Shown: positions 11,900 through 23,785 of the stretch, piece after piece
Layout of the letters: the number at the start of each line of letters is the position of its first letter
Position numbering within the stretch: position 1 is the stretch's first letter
Assembly: GCF_025370935.1 (NCBI RefSeq)
Contig: NC_133473.1
Coordinates: 22,424,939 to 22,488,938, forward strand
Direction of reading: 5' to 3'
Source: Choristoneura fumiferana
Taxonomy: Eukaryota > Arthropoda > Insecta > Lepidoptera > Tortricidae
Length of the DNA stretch: 64,000 bases
Position numbers and translations under genes: made by a program
The notes under the pieces: model-generated
The model's database searches: none
Told to the model about the DNA's origin: nothing
Seen by the model: the letters and a program-made list of their open reading frames with translations, nothing else

Positions 11900-13599
11900 A
11901 TGAACGCCGGCGGAAAGAAGTTCGCAAAGAAACTTTCAATCCGGAAGCATTCGATCAGTTTAACCATTTTCGAAAAAGTTAAACCTTAACAAGTCATGCC
12001 AGGATTGTAGTGTAATAATGATATTGTGATGCATCTTTCCTAGACAATACATTAGTATCTTAGTTAAAATTGATGACAATGTTGGTTGCATATCAGTGGT
12101 TAGGAATAATGAATTTTAATGTACTTAGTTATGTACCTACAGTAAGATGTATTATTTTCTGTGTCGGTCGATGTGGGTTTCGTAGCAAGCAATAATAGTA
12201 GAGCACTTTTTTGGCGCCTTAGCACACCGTAAATTTGAGGAATTTCATCAAACCTAGCCTAGCTGTAATGCCACTCAAGCGGCGTATTTGTTAATTGTTT
12301 ATGCAAAAGACGCTATTTACTTTTAAACTCCAGTAGGTATATTTACACAATTTCGAGTTCTTGTATAAGCAGGATCTAGGTACTTTGAATACGCATAAAC
12401 GGAAGGAGAAAGTGAAATTTTATCGGATGTGACGTTAAACTTAGCAAGCTTTATCCCACAGTTTTGCTTTATGCAATGATTAACAATAGGTTAGCTCTAT
12501 ATCCCGTAATGATTTCGAAAAATGTCAGGTAAGTCTCCAGCTCCAGTGGTTTGTCAGTCAGTCTTAATACTCACCAGTAGGAATTACGCTTTCATAGGTA
12601 TATAAGGATGATAATGTAAATATTAAACATATTTACATTGCAACCCCACTACTTATTCCGTCGTAATGAGACGAAGTTGAAAATTATAATACTCGTAAGT
12701 TTGATTGAGCAAGGTCGGCGGCGCGCGCGCATGCAACGAGCCATGAGAGAGCGCGCGTGCTATACTAACTATGTTTACGTATTTGTTGTCAAATATAGGT
12801 AGGAGATGCATGCTAGCTGGCTAGAGCATGGCAAAATACATATTAAAAAAAAGTTTAAATTTTAAACTGTTTATTTCAATAAAAAATGCATAATTACTTG
12901 ATTAACCTTAGCTTCTTATCTTAAATTAAAAAGATTTTTTGAGTTAAGGAGGATATCTTATCTATATAATAGCTGGCAAACGAACATGCGGATCACCTGA
13001 TGGTAAGTAGTGATAGATGGGGTAAAAGGGGAGGGAAGTTGGGCCTCCGGATTTCCCACTCACCGTACGAAACACAGTAGCAGAACTACTATTTCACGCC
13101 GGTAGCCAGCAAGTGGTTACAGTAAGGCTCTACCACATGAACATCATCATAAAAATAACTAAATAATGATCGTTAGATGAAATATTAGTTTCCGGTGAAA
13201 TTACTAAGTAACTTGATGAATTTTTTGATCGTGTAATCTAATTCGGATAGGTCTAGGTTAGAATCATCATCTCTCAGTCTACGGAGTTTTTGCCAAATAA
13301 TCACAATGGTTCAGACATCTATAAAATCTTTCAAGGAGCTATCTCCGGCGCCTGCGCACTAAACAGCGACTCACGAGCATCTTTGTTTGCTCGTTATGTT
13401 ACGGAAGTGAACTGCCAATGAGACGCAAAAGAGCTCAAATGGTATTGTTTTGATAATGACCTCTAAATGTTTTAGGAAACTGCGCGTTTTGGTCAAAAGT
13501 AAACTTATTAACATCAAAGCCGGCGCGTGATCAATACTAATGTCCGCCTTGTATTCAAAACGGGTGATGAACAAAACAGAGTAACGCTTCAGTCTGTAC
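11900..13599. other. Gene-free stretch with a repeat fragment
   Basis: 12968-13140 carries the GGCAAACGAACATGCGGATC ... CCTGATGGTAAGTAG phrase shared with 44826-44890, 50010-50200 and 61995-62060. The GCGCGCGCGCATGC patch at 12720-12760 is simple sequence. Nothing else recognised. Confidence 0.5.
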
Positions 13600-13791
13600 A
13601 GTATACGTCCCACTGCTGGGAACAGGCCTCCTCTCAGGGTGAGAGGGTTTGGGCCGTAGTTCCCACGCGGGCCCAGTGCGGATTGGGAACTTCACACACA
13701 ACATTATCGCTTCGCAGATTAAGCAGATCTTCTCACGATGTTTTTCTTCGCCGTGGTAAATTTCGAATGTAACTCTGCACATGAATTTAGG
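13600..13791 (-). mobile_element. SINE-A, 3' two-thirds
   Basis: GTATACGTCCCACTGCTGGG, then the AGGCCTCCTCTCAGGGTGAG and GGGCCCAGTGCGGATTGGGA blocks, inverted. It ends at the TTAA that borders the next element. Confidence 0.85.
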
Positions 13792-13885
13792 TTAAAGCAG
13801 CGTCTCCACCAATAATGTGCGAGGATGTGTTGCGAGGGATGTGTTTTTCATTAACCAATAGAAACGCTTCATTTACACATGTTAT

Positions 13886-15736
13886 GGGTAAGGCCGCGAA
13901 TTTTGACCAATGTGACATAGAAATAACATAAAAAAAATACGTGACGTTACCATAAAACGTAACGCAAATTTTTATAAAGCCTAGATCAAACTGGTAAAAA
14001 TTCCCATTAGATAACGTATGTATGAAAAAAAAATACATCTCATATAATAAAGTGAAGTTTTTATTTTTACTAGAACTTTCTGACGATACTGATCTTAAAT
14101 CTGTCCTATATGAGATCTATAGAGCTAAACATGAGAATGTGGAAGTAGAAGTACCCTCTAGTTGACGAACATCTTTCCAAAAGTGTATCTTTACATGCCT
14201 CTCTAACACTGACAATAAGGTGCACATTTATAAGCATAACGAATTTGGATGTGGTTTTTTTTATTCGACTGGATGGCAAACGATCAAATGAGTAAGAGAT
14301 CACCACCGCCCATAAAAATCTGCAACACCAGGGGTATTGCAGACGCGTTGCCAACCTAGAGGCCTATGATGGGATACCTCGTGCCAGTAATTTCACCGGC
14401 TGTCTTACTCACCACGCCGAAACACAACAGTGCAAGCATTGCTGCTTCACGGCAGGATTAGCGAGGAAGATGGTGGTAGCAATCCGGGCGGACCTTGCAC
14501 AAGGTCCTACCACCTAGTTGTGAGCATGCTTGTGACTTCGACTGTACAAGCTATTAAATACCTCAAAGAAATGGCCAAAACCCTAAATCACAGGTTTTAC
14601 CAATTTAGGAAGTAGTATCTTAGTTAAGTGGACAATGTAAAAAGATGTTTTTGGAAAAAATTATTATGATTATTAAGTTTAGGTAACAAATGAACTAAGT
14701 AGGTAAGTGAATCTCTCCGTTTGTCTCTCACTTTAAATACGCTATGCATGTAGCAGGACGTGAACACAGAACTCGCCACAATTCTCTTGTGCCGATCCCT
14801 GCACCTACAGATTAAAATTTATTTAACTTCAAAATATCCATCTAACTAACTTACAGTGCGTGCAGTCATTGGAAACCTAATAATAAACTGGTGTAAGTTA
14901 GAATTTTTCTGTGTGAACTTCCCTTTACCACATTTTTTCGTTACGTTATGTACAAAATACGTAGCATTTTGTAAAAATGTAACGTAATCGTAACGAAAGT
15001 GTAACGTATTTTATACAAAAAATCGTTTATCATGGTGAATAACGACATTTTGAACATAATAACACATGCCACTTACATGGAAAAGATTACCCTATCGTAT
15101 GAAAAAACAACCAGTTAAAAATAATCACTACTTACCCTTAAAATCGAACAAGCACTTTCGACGTTTTTTCGAAAAAAAACCTCCGCGTCACTTTTGATGG
15201 CTGTTTGTCAACAAACTGATGAGATTTATTTATCTCATCGATGTTGCCCTATTAGAGTATTAGTTGCCAGTGTACAAAAACTAATTTCTACCGAAATTGG
15301 CGTTAAAGGTAGCTTAAAAAAGCGTCACCTAAGTATCGTAACGAAAACGTGGTTTTTTGGCACGTGAAAAGAAATAAATATAAAACATGAAAATTATTTG
15401 ATTATCATGATTCCGCAATCGGTAGGACTATCGTTATATCATAAAATTTCGTTTAAACAAAATCATGATCATGAGAAGTTAAATAGCATGAAAATAATAA
15501 GGTATTAAGTACTCGTGGTCAAAAAAAATAGTCAATTTTCGTTACGTTTTTGACGGTAATATATTTTTATTATTTTTTTAAAAGGGTTTAAATCAATTAT
15601 CTCATTTGCGACCTTGAGAGTTTATATCGTGTCATATAATAAAAAAAAAATTAAACCTCTAGGTGTTATCAGTTTTTTTTTTATCAGCCTTCCAAATTTG
15701 AAACGTCCAAATTGGTCAAAATTCGCGGCCTTACCC
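13886..15736. mobile_element. 1.85-kb non-coding TIR transposon nested in the TTAA element
   Basis: The termini GGGTAAGGCCGCGAATTTTG and its inverse match for about 27 bp; TTAT duplicated at 13882-13885 and 15737-15740. The interior has no long open frame, many ACGTAACG/CGTTACG motifs, and a dispersed repeat fragment at 14256-14530. Superfamily not assigned. Confidence 0.8.
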
Positions 15737-15860
15737 TTATAGTGTGACAGTTTGTGATAGTTAACTACGTTACAATATACTCAATGAGTATTTACTGAAC
15801 ACGACATACCTAACAAACGATTCTGAAAAAATAAACATTGAGAACATATTTGCCAGGTAC

Positions 15861-16027
15861 CATCAGCCAAATAAGTGGTCTATCAATTTTAAAATAAGTT
15901 TCTATCAAATTAATATGTCGCTAAAGTCGAACTTTCAAGTTGACAGACACATCTATTGGCATTATTGTTTTATGACATGCAAACGATTACCATCTTTAGG
16001 GTGGTAGACCACATATTTGGCTGGTGG
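15861..16027. mobile_element. TA-flanked MITE, family CCATCAGCCAAATA (copy 2)
   Basis: CCATCAGCCAAATAAGTGG / inverse of CCACCAGCCAAATATGTGG; TA at 15859-15860 and 16028-16029. The empty paralogue at 11251-11389 shows the target was GG-TA-CC. Confidence 0.9.
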
Positions 16028-16179
16028 TACCTGAGTAACTGGCGGTCTTATTGCACAGCACATCTCTGTTGGAAACAGCTGAGCGAAGCGAGGCGAGGTA
16101 AACGAAGCATTTCTATTGGTTAGTGAAAAACATATTCCTCGCAAACATCTTCGCACATCTCTGGTGGAAACGTTGTTTA

Positions 16180-17665
16180 ACACTTGTAAGTATTATTTTT
16201 TTCTGCAGGCATAGATCAAAAAGGATCCAACCGACTAAGAACCATAGAGATTGCAGCAGTTGTAGGCGTGGGGTCAGACGGACTAACTAGGCGGTCCTCG
16301 TTAGATTCAGTTGACCTGAGTTTTAGGATGCCTGGCCAATTATTAATCAGACGGCCTCGGTCGCTCTGCATGTGCATCATACATTAGTTTGTCGGATCGG
16401 CATCGCAATCTCAAGTTAGAAAAGGGTTCTTTAGGTACAGATTTATTTCAAACTGGGCGTTTTTTAAAAGGAATTTAGTGTCTTTTTAATATCCATATTC
16501 GATTACTACGCACAAAAAAAACACTCATTGTAGCACCTAAGGACCTAATATGTTGTCTGGAAATATACAATCAAGGGCATAATTATCTATACAGCGGCAA
16601 ATATATACGTGTACCTATACATATATCGACCTTCTTGTTAACGGCAAGAAAGTCTATAGTTTTTTTTGGCGTCTTGGTAACACGTACGCACTTGGTATTA
16701 TATTAAGTATAACCTTGACTGCACATATATAGCCACTATGTAATAAATAGATCACAATAAAGGGACCTAAGTACTTAATATATGTATCTACTTCAATATT
16801 AAGATAAGTATAATGAAAACAATATGGAGTTTGTTTTGGTTTTTAAATAGAATTTCCCGAGGCGCGCGACGGAGTATGTTATGCGCGACGTTTGATGCGC
16901 CTCCCAAGGCTGCGCGCGCATGCGTCGCGCTCTTCTATCAACACACATAAAACAACAAACAAAACACACCCTAAATACTTACAATATTCGACGCCAATGA
17001 AATGAAATACTACTTTAAATTTAATTTTTGTAGGTTGGGTAAATTATTATGTAATTTTATACTGATTGCTCAATAAACTAAACTAAAGGAGAGTAAAAAT
17101 GTATTATAATACTACCTTATACCCCGGCTTCGTCCTTTACTCGTTTCTTGTGACCGTTCGAAATATACGACCTCAATCCTAGTCTAGCTCATAGATCATA
17201 GATTATGGGAGACTCTATGTCGAGTTATAAAAGTTTTACCTCTATCAAACCAAAGCATCTCTTTGAAGTTTAATAACTTTGAAGCTTGGGGTTGGAAAGC
17301 AATTTCCCCTTCATTTATAATGAAATAATAAAGATTGATAATTTATAAGCGAAATAGCACATTTTTGACTGACATTTTTGAGCGGACCGATTCATTATCT
17401 TTGCTACATTCGATATTTGTAAGGACATCGGAAACTTGTTTAGTTTATAAACACTGACATTATTGTGTGCCTCATTACAAACACCTGTCCTTTGTTCTGT
17501 CCTTTCCCAAGGACTTACGCCCATCTATTTCCAGATTGATAGCATTGGTGTCTGCAATTGACAAACAAGGAAACTAGCTTTTTAGTCTCTGTGACTATGT
17601 ATATTATTATACGGTCCTGTAACCAATAGTAAATTTTCCTTAGGTGCACATTCAATCTGAGAGCC
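16180..17665. other. Gene-free stretch
   Basis: AT-rich, with a GCGC-rich patch at 16860-16930. No exon or element recognised. Confidence 0.5.
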
Positions 17666-17675
17666 CTCTCAGGAC

Positions 17676-19685
17676 TAGGGCTTGCACTATCCGGTAACTT
17701 TTTATTATCCGGATATTTCGGATATTTGAAATCTCAGTATCCGGATATCCGGTTATTTTGAATAATTTGAATAATTTCCCAAATATTAAAAAAAACGCTA
17801 AAATCAATTTTAAATTTGTTTCATCAGACGAATCGTGTTAATTAACTTAATCACTAATTGTCTTATACGCACGTAAAAATCATTATTTTGTCACTTTATT
17901 GAGTGAAATAACTTAAAAACACTTTATAACTTCTCTGTCTTCTGCTTGTTGTTATTTTGCCTTACGGACCAAGAGCCCACGACAGCCAAACCTTCGTTAT
18001 ATTTTAAAAGCTGAAAGTTTTTTATTATGCACGGTGTTGATTTTTAATATAACTGAAAACCGGAAAGCACTTTGCTCAGAAATACTCAGAATCGAGAGTA
18101 GATTCGATTCATCATGTCAGCCGAAAGACGTCCACTGCTGGACTTAGGCCTCGCCCAAGGCTCTCAACTCGGACCAGTCTTGTGCTTTCCGCATCCAACG
18201 CAATTCAGCGATCTTAACCAGGTCGTCGCTCCATCTTATTGGAGGCCTACCGACGGCTCGTCTCACGCTCCGCGGACGACATTCGAGAACCTTCTAACCC
18301 CATTGGCCATCAGTCCTGCGAGCACGCTCACTGCCACTTCAGTTTCGCAATTCTTCGGGCTATTTCGGTAACCTTAGTTCTACTGCGGATATCATCATTT
18401 CTGACTCTATCCCGAAGAGAAACCCGAGCATGGACCTCTCCATAGCCCTTTGAGTGACTTTGAGCTTCCTAATGAGGCCCATCGTTGGCGCCCACGTCTC
18501 AGATCCGTATGTCATCACTGGCAACACGCACTGGTCAAAGACTTTTGTTTTCAAACACTGCGGTAATTTGGCCGAAAAGACACTGCAAAGCTTCCCCAAT
18601 GCTGCCCAGCCGAGTCGGATTCGACGAGTGATCTCTTTCTCGAAGTTAGACCTACCTAACTGGATCGTTTGTCCCAGGTATACATAGTCGTCAACAACTT
18701 CGAGCGCAGAGCCTCCGACTATTACGGGAGCTGGCACAACATTAGACATGACTTTCGTCTTGTCCATGTTTATTTTTAAGCTAACTCGGTCGGAAACAAC
18801 TGCTGAGGTCAGCGAGCATAGCACTGAGGTCCTCCATAGTCTCAGCCATGACTACAATATCGTCGGTGAATCGAAGGTGAGTGAAGTACTCCCCATTATT
18901 GTTAATGCCTCGTCCTTTCCAGTCCAGAACCTTAAAATCATCTTCCAATCCAGCGGTGAACAGTTTCGGAGAGATCACATCTCCTTGTCTGACTCCCCGC
19001 TGCAAAGGAATAGGCTTCGTGCTCTGGTCCTGTAGTTGGACTATAACGAAGGATTATAACGATACTACAACGAAGGTCTGGCTCTTGCGGGCTCTTGCTC
19101 TATTATAAGAATAAATAACACAATACAATACAAAGCGTATTGTATTTAACACCAAAAAACATTCATTATAATATGAAATCAGAACATAAAAGGTAGGGTA
19201 GGAGACGAGAAAACAGGGGTCTAATCGCTAAAAAACCGATCTCTTCTTCTACCTTCTTATTCGACCTGACGATGTTATTAACATAGAATCAAGAAAAAAG
19301 GTGATCAAAGCAGGTGTGTGTATGTAAGGTAAAAAATATATAGAAGATTGAAAAAATACATAAAATATAATAATATTAATAAAATAAACACATACATTAC
19401 TTACATACACATTTACCAAAAATTCATCATCGCCACTACCAAACAAGATGTTAGGAATGAACCTAACTAATAAGTATTGCATGTAAACCTTCCTAATACA
19501 AAAATAAACGTATCTGTGTGTATGCATACACTACACTAACCTCTCACAATGCGCGAGCGCGCGCTTAATATCAGATATTCGAATTATCCAAATTATCCGG
19601 ATAATGAAGAGCTTCCTATCCGGATTCGAAAATGGGCGGATATCCGGATAATATGGATATCCGGTTATCCGGATTGCAAGCCCTA
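17676..19685. mobile_element. 2.0-kb hAT-type element with 8-bp target duplication
   Basis: Ends TAGGGCTTGCACTATCCGG and, inverted at the right, TAGGGCTTGCAATCCGG. CTCAGGAC is duplicated at 17668-17675 and 19686-19693. Many CCGGATA/TATCCGG subterminal repeats at both ends, the usual hAT layout. No transposase frame; the interior carries a LINE fragment (18110-19035), so the element is non-autonomous. The flanks resemble pieces of SINE-A. Confidence 0.85.
18110..19035 (-). pseudogene. RTE-like non-LTR retrotransposon ORF2 fragment (reverse transcriptase), broken
   Basis: Minus-strand frames show RGVRQGDVISPKLF, then LRFTDDIVVMAETMEDL (the catalytic DD kept, FADD changed to FTDD), a frameshift near 18781-18824, then INMDKTKVM, YVYLGQTI and the C-terminal part ending near ALGEAYVQQW (about 18130). 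Both DNA ends lie inside the hAT element, so it was probably captured by or inserted into it. Confidence 0.85.
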
Positions 19686-19730
19686 CTCAGGACGTATATA
19701 GGCTGGGATGATGATAATGATGATGACACA
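19686..19730 (+). mobile_element. SINE-A 3' end (right flank of the hAT insertion)
   Basis: GACGTATATAGGCTGGGATG followed by ATGATAATGATGATG, the SINE-A tail. Confidence 0.75.
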
Positions 19731-22053
19731 CTCAATCTCATATCTTATTCATGCAGGGTGACTTCAAATTAATGGGTAAGTTTAAGTGTATAGTATACCC
19801 CTGTGAAGGTTTTTATCGGAATTTCTGAGTCAAAGTTACATCTTAGATGCATTACGCTGTGAAGTCGATCAATGTATTAAAATATTTGGCAAGGGCCTTT
19901 ACATCTATGAGAGATGATTCAAGTATTGTATCAGCGGCACTTTCTCTGATGGCTGAATAGTCTACGAAGTGGCAAAGGGACGAGTTCACCTTCACATGCT
20001 CTGGTCTGGTCCTTCCGCACTCTAATGCCTAACACTAAGCTTGGTCGTATTCTTGGTGTCAATTTTTCCTGCTAGACGCCTCAGCCACTCACTCGTCTTT
20101 CTCGCGAACACGTCCCAAGATCCATCCAGTCAGTTGTTCATTTGGCAAACACAATTCAAAAATCCTGAAAATAATTACAGGGTGTTCATCAAACTAACGC
20201 AACTATCAGCTGAAATTTTCGGCAATAATTTGAAATCAGAAAGAAAATACATTTATTCGTGGCCTAACGTGACCTGACGTGACTAACCGTTGACTTACAG
20301 TACAGACAACTATAAAAACGACCGACAGATGGGGAAAACAGTGTCACGAAACGGACCCACCTCAGCATAATGCCGGCTCGAGAGCCAGCGCTGGTCTTCC
20401 GGTGGGACCGTGAGGCCGCCAATTTGAAGACACCTTGTGTAGGTAGGTACTTAGTCGAAATAATCACGCTATCATGGTGAAACTTTCTCACAATCAATTT
20501 TACGAGATTTCTTTGTCTATATTGCATTTGCAGTGGTACGCAATTGAGTTTCTTCGGCTGTACTTTCACAGGGCCAGCACACCGGGCGCGGAATCCAAAG
20601 TTCATTCAAATATACTTTTCATTGGTCATTGCCAATGGGACGTCCTCGACGGTATTACGTACGATTAGCTCTGCACTGGAGGCCATCATGATACGGCGCT
20701 TGCATTGTGCGCCCGCGCCGGTCATAATGTTCGGCAACCGTGAAATTAGCCCGTTCCGGAACTCATCGCTAATCTCATACATTGATTGTATATTGAATGT
20801 TTTGTTCTCCTATACAATTTTAAGTGCAAGTTTAATAGTTTCTAGCGTGGCGATGGAGATTCTGTTTATTATAGCAACAACTTACTTAATCTAACCATAG
20901 AAAAAAACAATAAAGATTTTTGCATTATGCAGTTTTCTGTTGCGCCTGGAAGCTCTTCGAATACAGTAGAATGTCCGCTTTATATCGTACAGTGGCGTGG
21001 GACCTTACTAATTAATCGATTCCCGCTGGGTTGTTTAATTTTTTTTATGACTACTTAGTATGGCAAAACTTGTGTAGACTTCAAGATGCATCCGAAGACA
21101 TATTAAAGTAATGTTTCTCACCAAGTGCCTCACGTACTGTAAAGTAAATACTAAAATAGAAATTCACCACCATTATGCTATCTTACTGTAAATTCCTTGA
21201 GCGCTGAGCGACGTGTTGGAAATACATAGAACATGGTGTTTTACTATGAAAAAGACATTAAATTCGTTTCATTTTGACATTGTATGCCACGTCGCCTACT
21301 TATTGAATTTCAGTAAGTGAACTTGGAGTGTGAAAGTTTGTTCATGGAACTTGAAGTTTTGCGCAACCTTGCCCCCTGACCCCGTGACGCGCCGGCTTTG
21401 CGCCGGTGACGTCGCGCCGCGTCACCGCGCGTCAGGCACGCTGACAGCGCAGGTCAAGTGAGGGGAGATAAGAATAGAACGATAATGTCTCCTTTAGAGA
21501 CAAACCTAGGTCTAGTTATTGGCGGAGAGTCAGCTGTAAATGGCCGCACAGAGTTCCTTTCTCCGCACCGTTCTGTACTGAAATGAGAAAAACCAACTGT
21601 ACCAACTGTTACTTATTAACAGGGGTCGGACAAGAAGTGCCGATGACGTCAAAACCACTTATAGAATGATTTCAAATAGTATTTTTGATTTTCAAACAAT
21701 TATCACTTATTATTTATCAACGTTATTATTAAACGATATGAAATTTATTTTATTCACTGAATTCCATTGATTTATTTACGATTATTTTGTTACTTCATTA
21801 ATGCTACTTTGTTACTACATGTCACACGGAAGTTTAAATAAAAACATCATCTTGTGTGCAAGATTACGTCATTTTTACGTCATCCACACTTTTTGTCCGA
21901 CCCCTGCTTATTAACTTTCTTTAGTACCTTTAAGGTGAGATCCGATTAATGGTTTATACGATGTATGTGAAAACGGAATATTTATTTATTTGCATTTAAC
22001 AAATACTGCGCATCATAAATTTAACTACAGAGGAAGACGTGTCGAAAAAAAAA
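19731..22053. other. Gene-free stretch with a LINE 3' fragment and a GC island
   Basis: 20215-20430 resembles an inverted LINE 3' end (GAAAATACATTTATTCGTGG, CAGCATAATGCCGGC). 21360-21445 is CpG-rich (GCGCCGGTGACGTCGCGCCG) with no splice-supported frame and could be regulatory. Nothing else recognised. Confidence 0.45.
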
Positions 22054-22328
22054 CCATCATTCTCATTCCAGCCCGTAGACATCCCACTGCTGGGTACAGG
22101 CCATCTCTCAGAATAAGAGGGCATGGGACGTAGTTCCCACGCGGGCGTAATGTGAATTGAGAATTTCTCACACACCATTCGCAGTTAGCCAGGTTTTCTC
22201 GTGACGTTTCCCTTCGCCGTAAAGCTCGTGGTAAACTTTAAATGTAATTTCGCACATGTAGGCCCAGATTTGAACCCGTGATTCTCTGCTTTAGAGGCCA
22301 TAGGTCAAACCACTAGGCCACCACGGCT
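22054..22328 (-). mobile_element. SINE-A, nearly full length
   Basis: From ATTCCAGCCCGTAGACATCC through to the head CCACTAGGCCACCACGGC, inverted. Confidence 0.9.
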
Positions 22329-22373
22329 GTAAAATATGGAAACTCTGCAACCGTTCTATCCAATGAATAAATT

Positions 22374-22439
22374 GAGGCTGTATTGCCTATAACGTTTCTG
22401 ATGCTCGCGATCGCAATAAAATGACAATACGGCCTCTAG
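22374..22439. repeat. Short copy of the 40315-40435 hairpin family
   Basis: GAGGCTGTATTGCCTATAAC, TCGCGATCGCAATAAAATGACA, as in the complete hairpin at 40315. Confidence 0.6.
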
Positions 22440-22469
22440 TTTTGCACTCTTCTTCTTTCTTCTTCTTTT

Positions 22470-22712
22470 TCAGGCTTTATCTATCCACTGCTGGATGTAA
22501 CCCTCTCCTAATCTCCTCCGCTCCGTCCTATTCTCCGTCTTCCTGAGCCAGTACGGTCCGGCGTAACTCTTTATGTCATCAGACCATCTTCTTGTGGTCC
22601 GTGGTCCACACCAGCACTCTATGGGCCCAGCGGTTATCCACTCGGCGTGCCACATGCCCTGCCCAGTTCGTACTATTTTCCCAAACCGAAAACCGGCTGG
22701 ATAAGATGCCAA
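22470..22712 (-). pseudogene. Non-LTR retrotransposon ORF2 C-terminal fragment
   Basis: Minus frame: FGKIVRTGQGMWHAEWITAG, RRWSDDIKSYAGPYW, then RRLGEGYIQQWIDKA. The W-x-DDI ... LGExYxQQW ending is typical of RTE-related ORF2 C-termini. 5'-truncated. Confidence 0.8.
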
Positions 22713-22719
22713 TCATGCT

Positions 22720-23620
22720 TAATAATAGATTGGATACCTGGTTGATAGCTACATAGTAAGGAGAAGCGTTTAACAATCGCCTTCATCCCTCGTGCAAGTA
22801 GCTCTAAGCCAGCTCGTAATTAAGGCTCTACATGGCTCTACTCCATTTGCCGGCTCCGCAGTGGCGGTAGCGTTTTTGTAGCTCACTTATAATTACCGGT
22901 AAAGTAACCAGTTTTTGCTCTCGTTGTCAACTACTATAGTTAAGATAACCTTTAACTTTGCGCGTACTGATTGTCATTTTGTTTATAATATTTTGTATCA
23001 CTGTTTGTATAGTTTATCCCAGTCATCATCCTAATAAAAATTTCCCCGTAATTACCATAAATGTACAATAAACATTTATTTTAAAGCCGGTATAAAATTT
23101 TAAACCGGAAATAATTGTAGAGGCCATTTTGATATCAATGAGTAATGTTGAATTAAGTATTCCTATAAAATTACGTGTAATCTGCATAATCACCAGCATC
23201 ATATATACAAGATCATAAAGCGAAATAAATTATAAGTCATTACCATGATTTATCTTTATTTTGGGTAAACCCTTATTACGTCTGTAAATAATTTGGTACT
23301 CACGTTTTTTCCAAACAATATAATAATTATTTGTAGCGATTACGCAGATTCCCATTATATTCAGTGACAACACTTAACTTTATCTTTATTATATACAGTA
23401 ATGTGTTCGTGCAACGAATAGTTTGGTAATGACAGCCAACAATTATCAAAATGCTGTCAACGGGAAATGGTCCAGTTTTGCCAAAGTGATGTACATTCCG
23501 TCCCTAATGGATTCACGGAAACTGATATTGAGTATTGTAATATTGGATTAATATAACTATAACTGCTCCCATATTATAGAGGTTCGAATAGATACAATAG
23601 GATAGGTATTGTATGGACTA
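22720..23620. other. Gene-free stretch
   Basis: AT-rich, nothing recognised. Confidence 0.5.
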
Positions 23621-23626
23621 TAAGTA

Positions 23627-23785
23627 CAGTCGAATAAATTGAATCATGACATGACTCAGGGTGGAACCTTTGTGCTACTAATGTCATAATGACATGTCAT
23701 ATTTTTGTCAAGGAAATCATAGTGAAATTGATTATTAAAAGGTTCCACCTTGGGCCATGCCATGATTCAATTTGTTCTACTATAC
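23627..23785. mobile_element. MITE, family CAGTCGAA (copy 1)
   Basis: CAGTCGAATAAATTGAATCA, AAGGAAATCATAGTGAAATT and the inverse ATGATTCAATTTGTT at the right. Related copies at 42878-43044 and 58326-58440. Confidence 0.7.

Larger units (their letters stand above)
13796..16176. mobile_element. TTAA-flanked element with ~80-bp inverted repeats, split by two later insertions
   Basis: The left end (AGCAGCGTCTCCACCA, then AATGTGCGAGGATGTG, TTAACCAATAGAAACGCTTC) is mirrored at 16060-16176. TTAA at 13792-13795 and 16177-16180 suggests a piggyBac-type MITE. It holds a 1851-bp TIR element (13886-15736) and a 167-bp MITE (15861-16027); removing both leaves about 360 bp. Confidence 0.75.
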
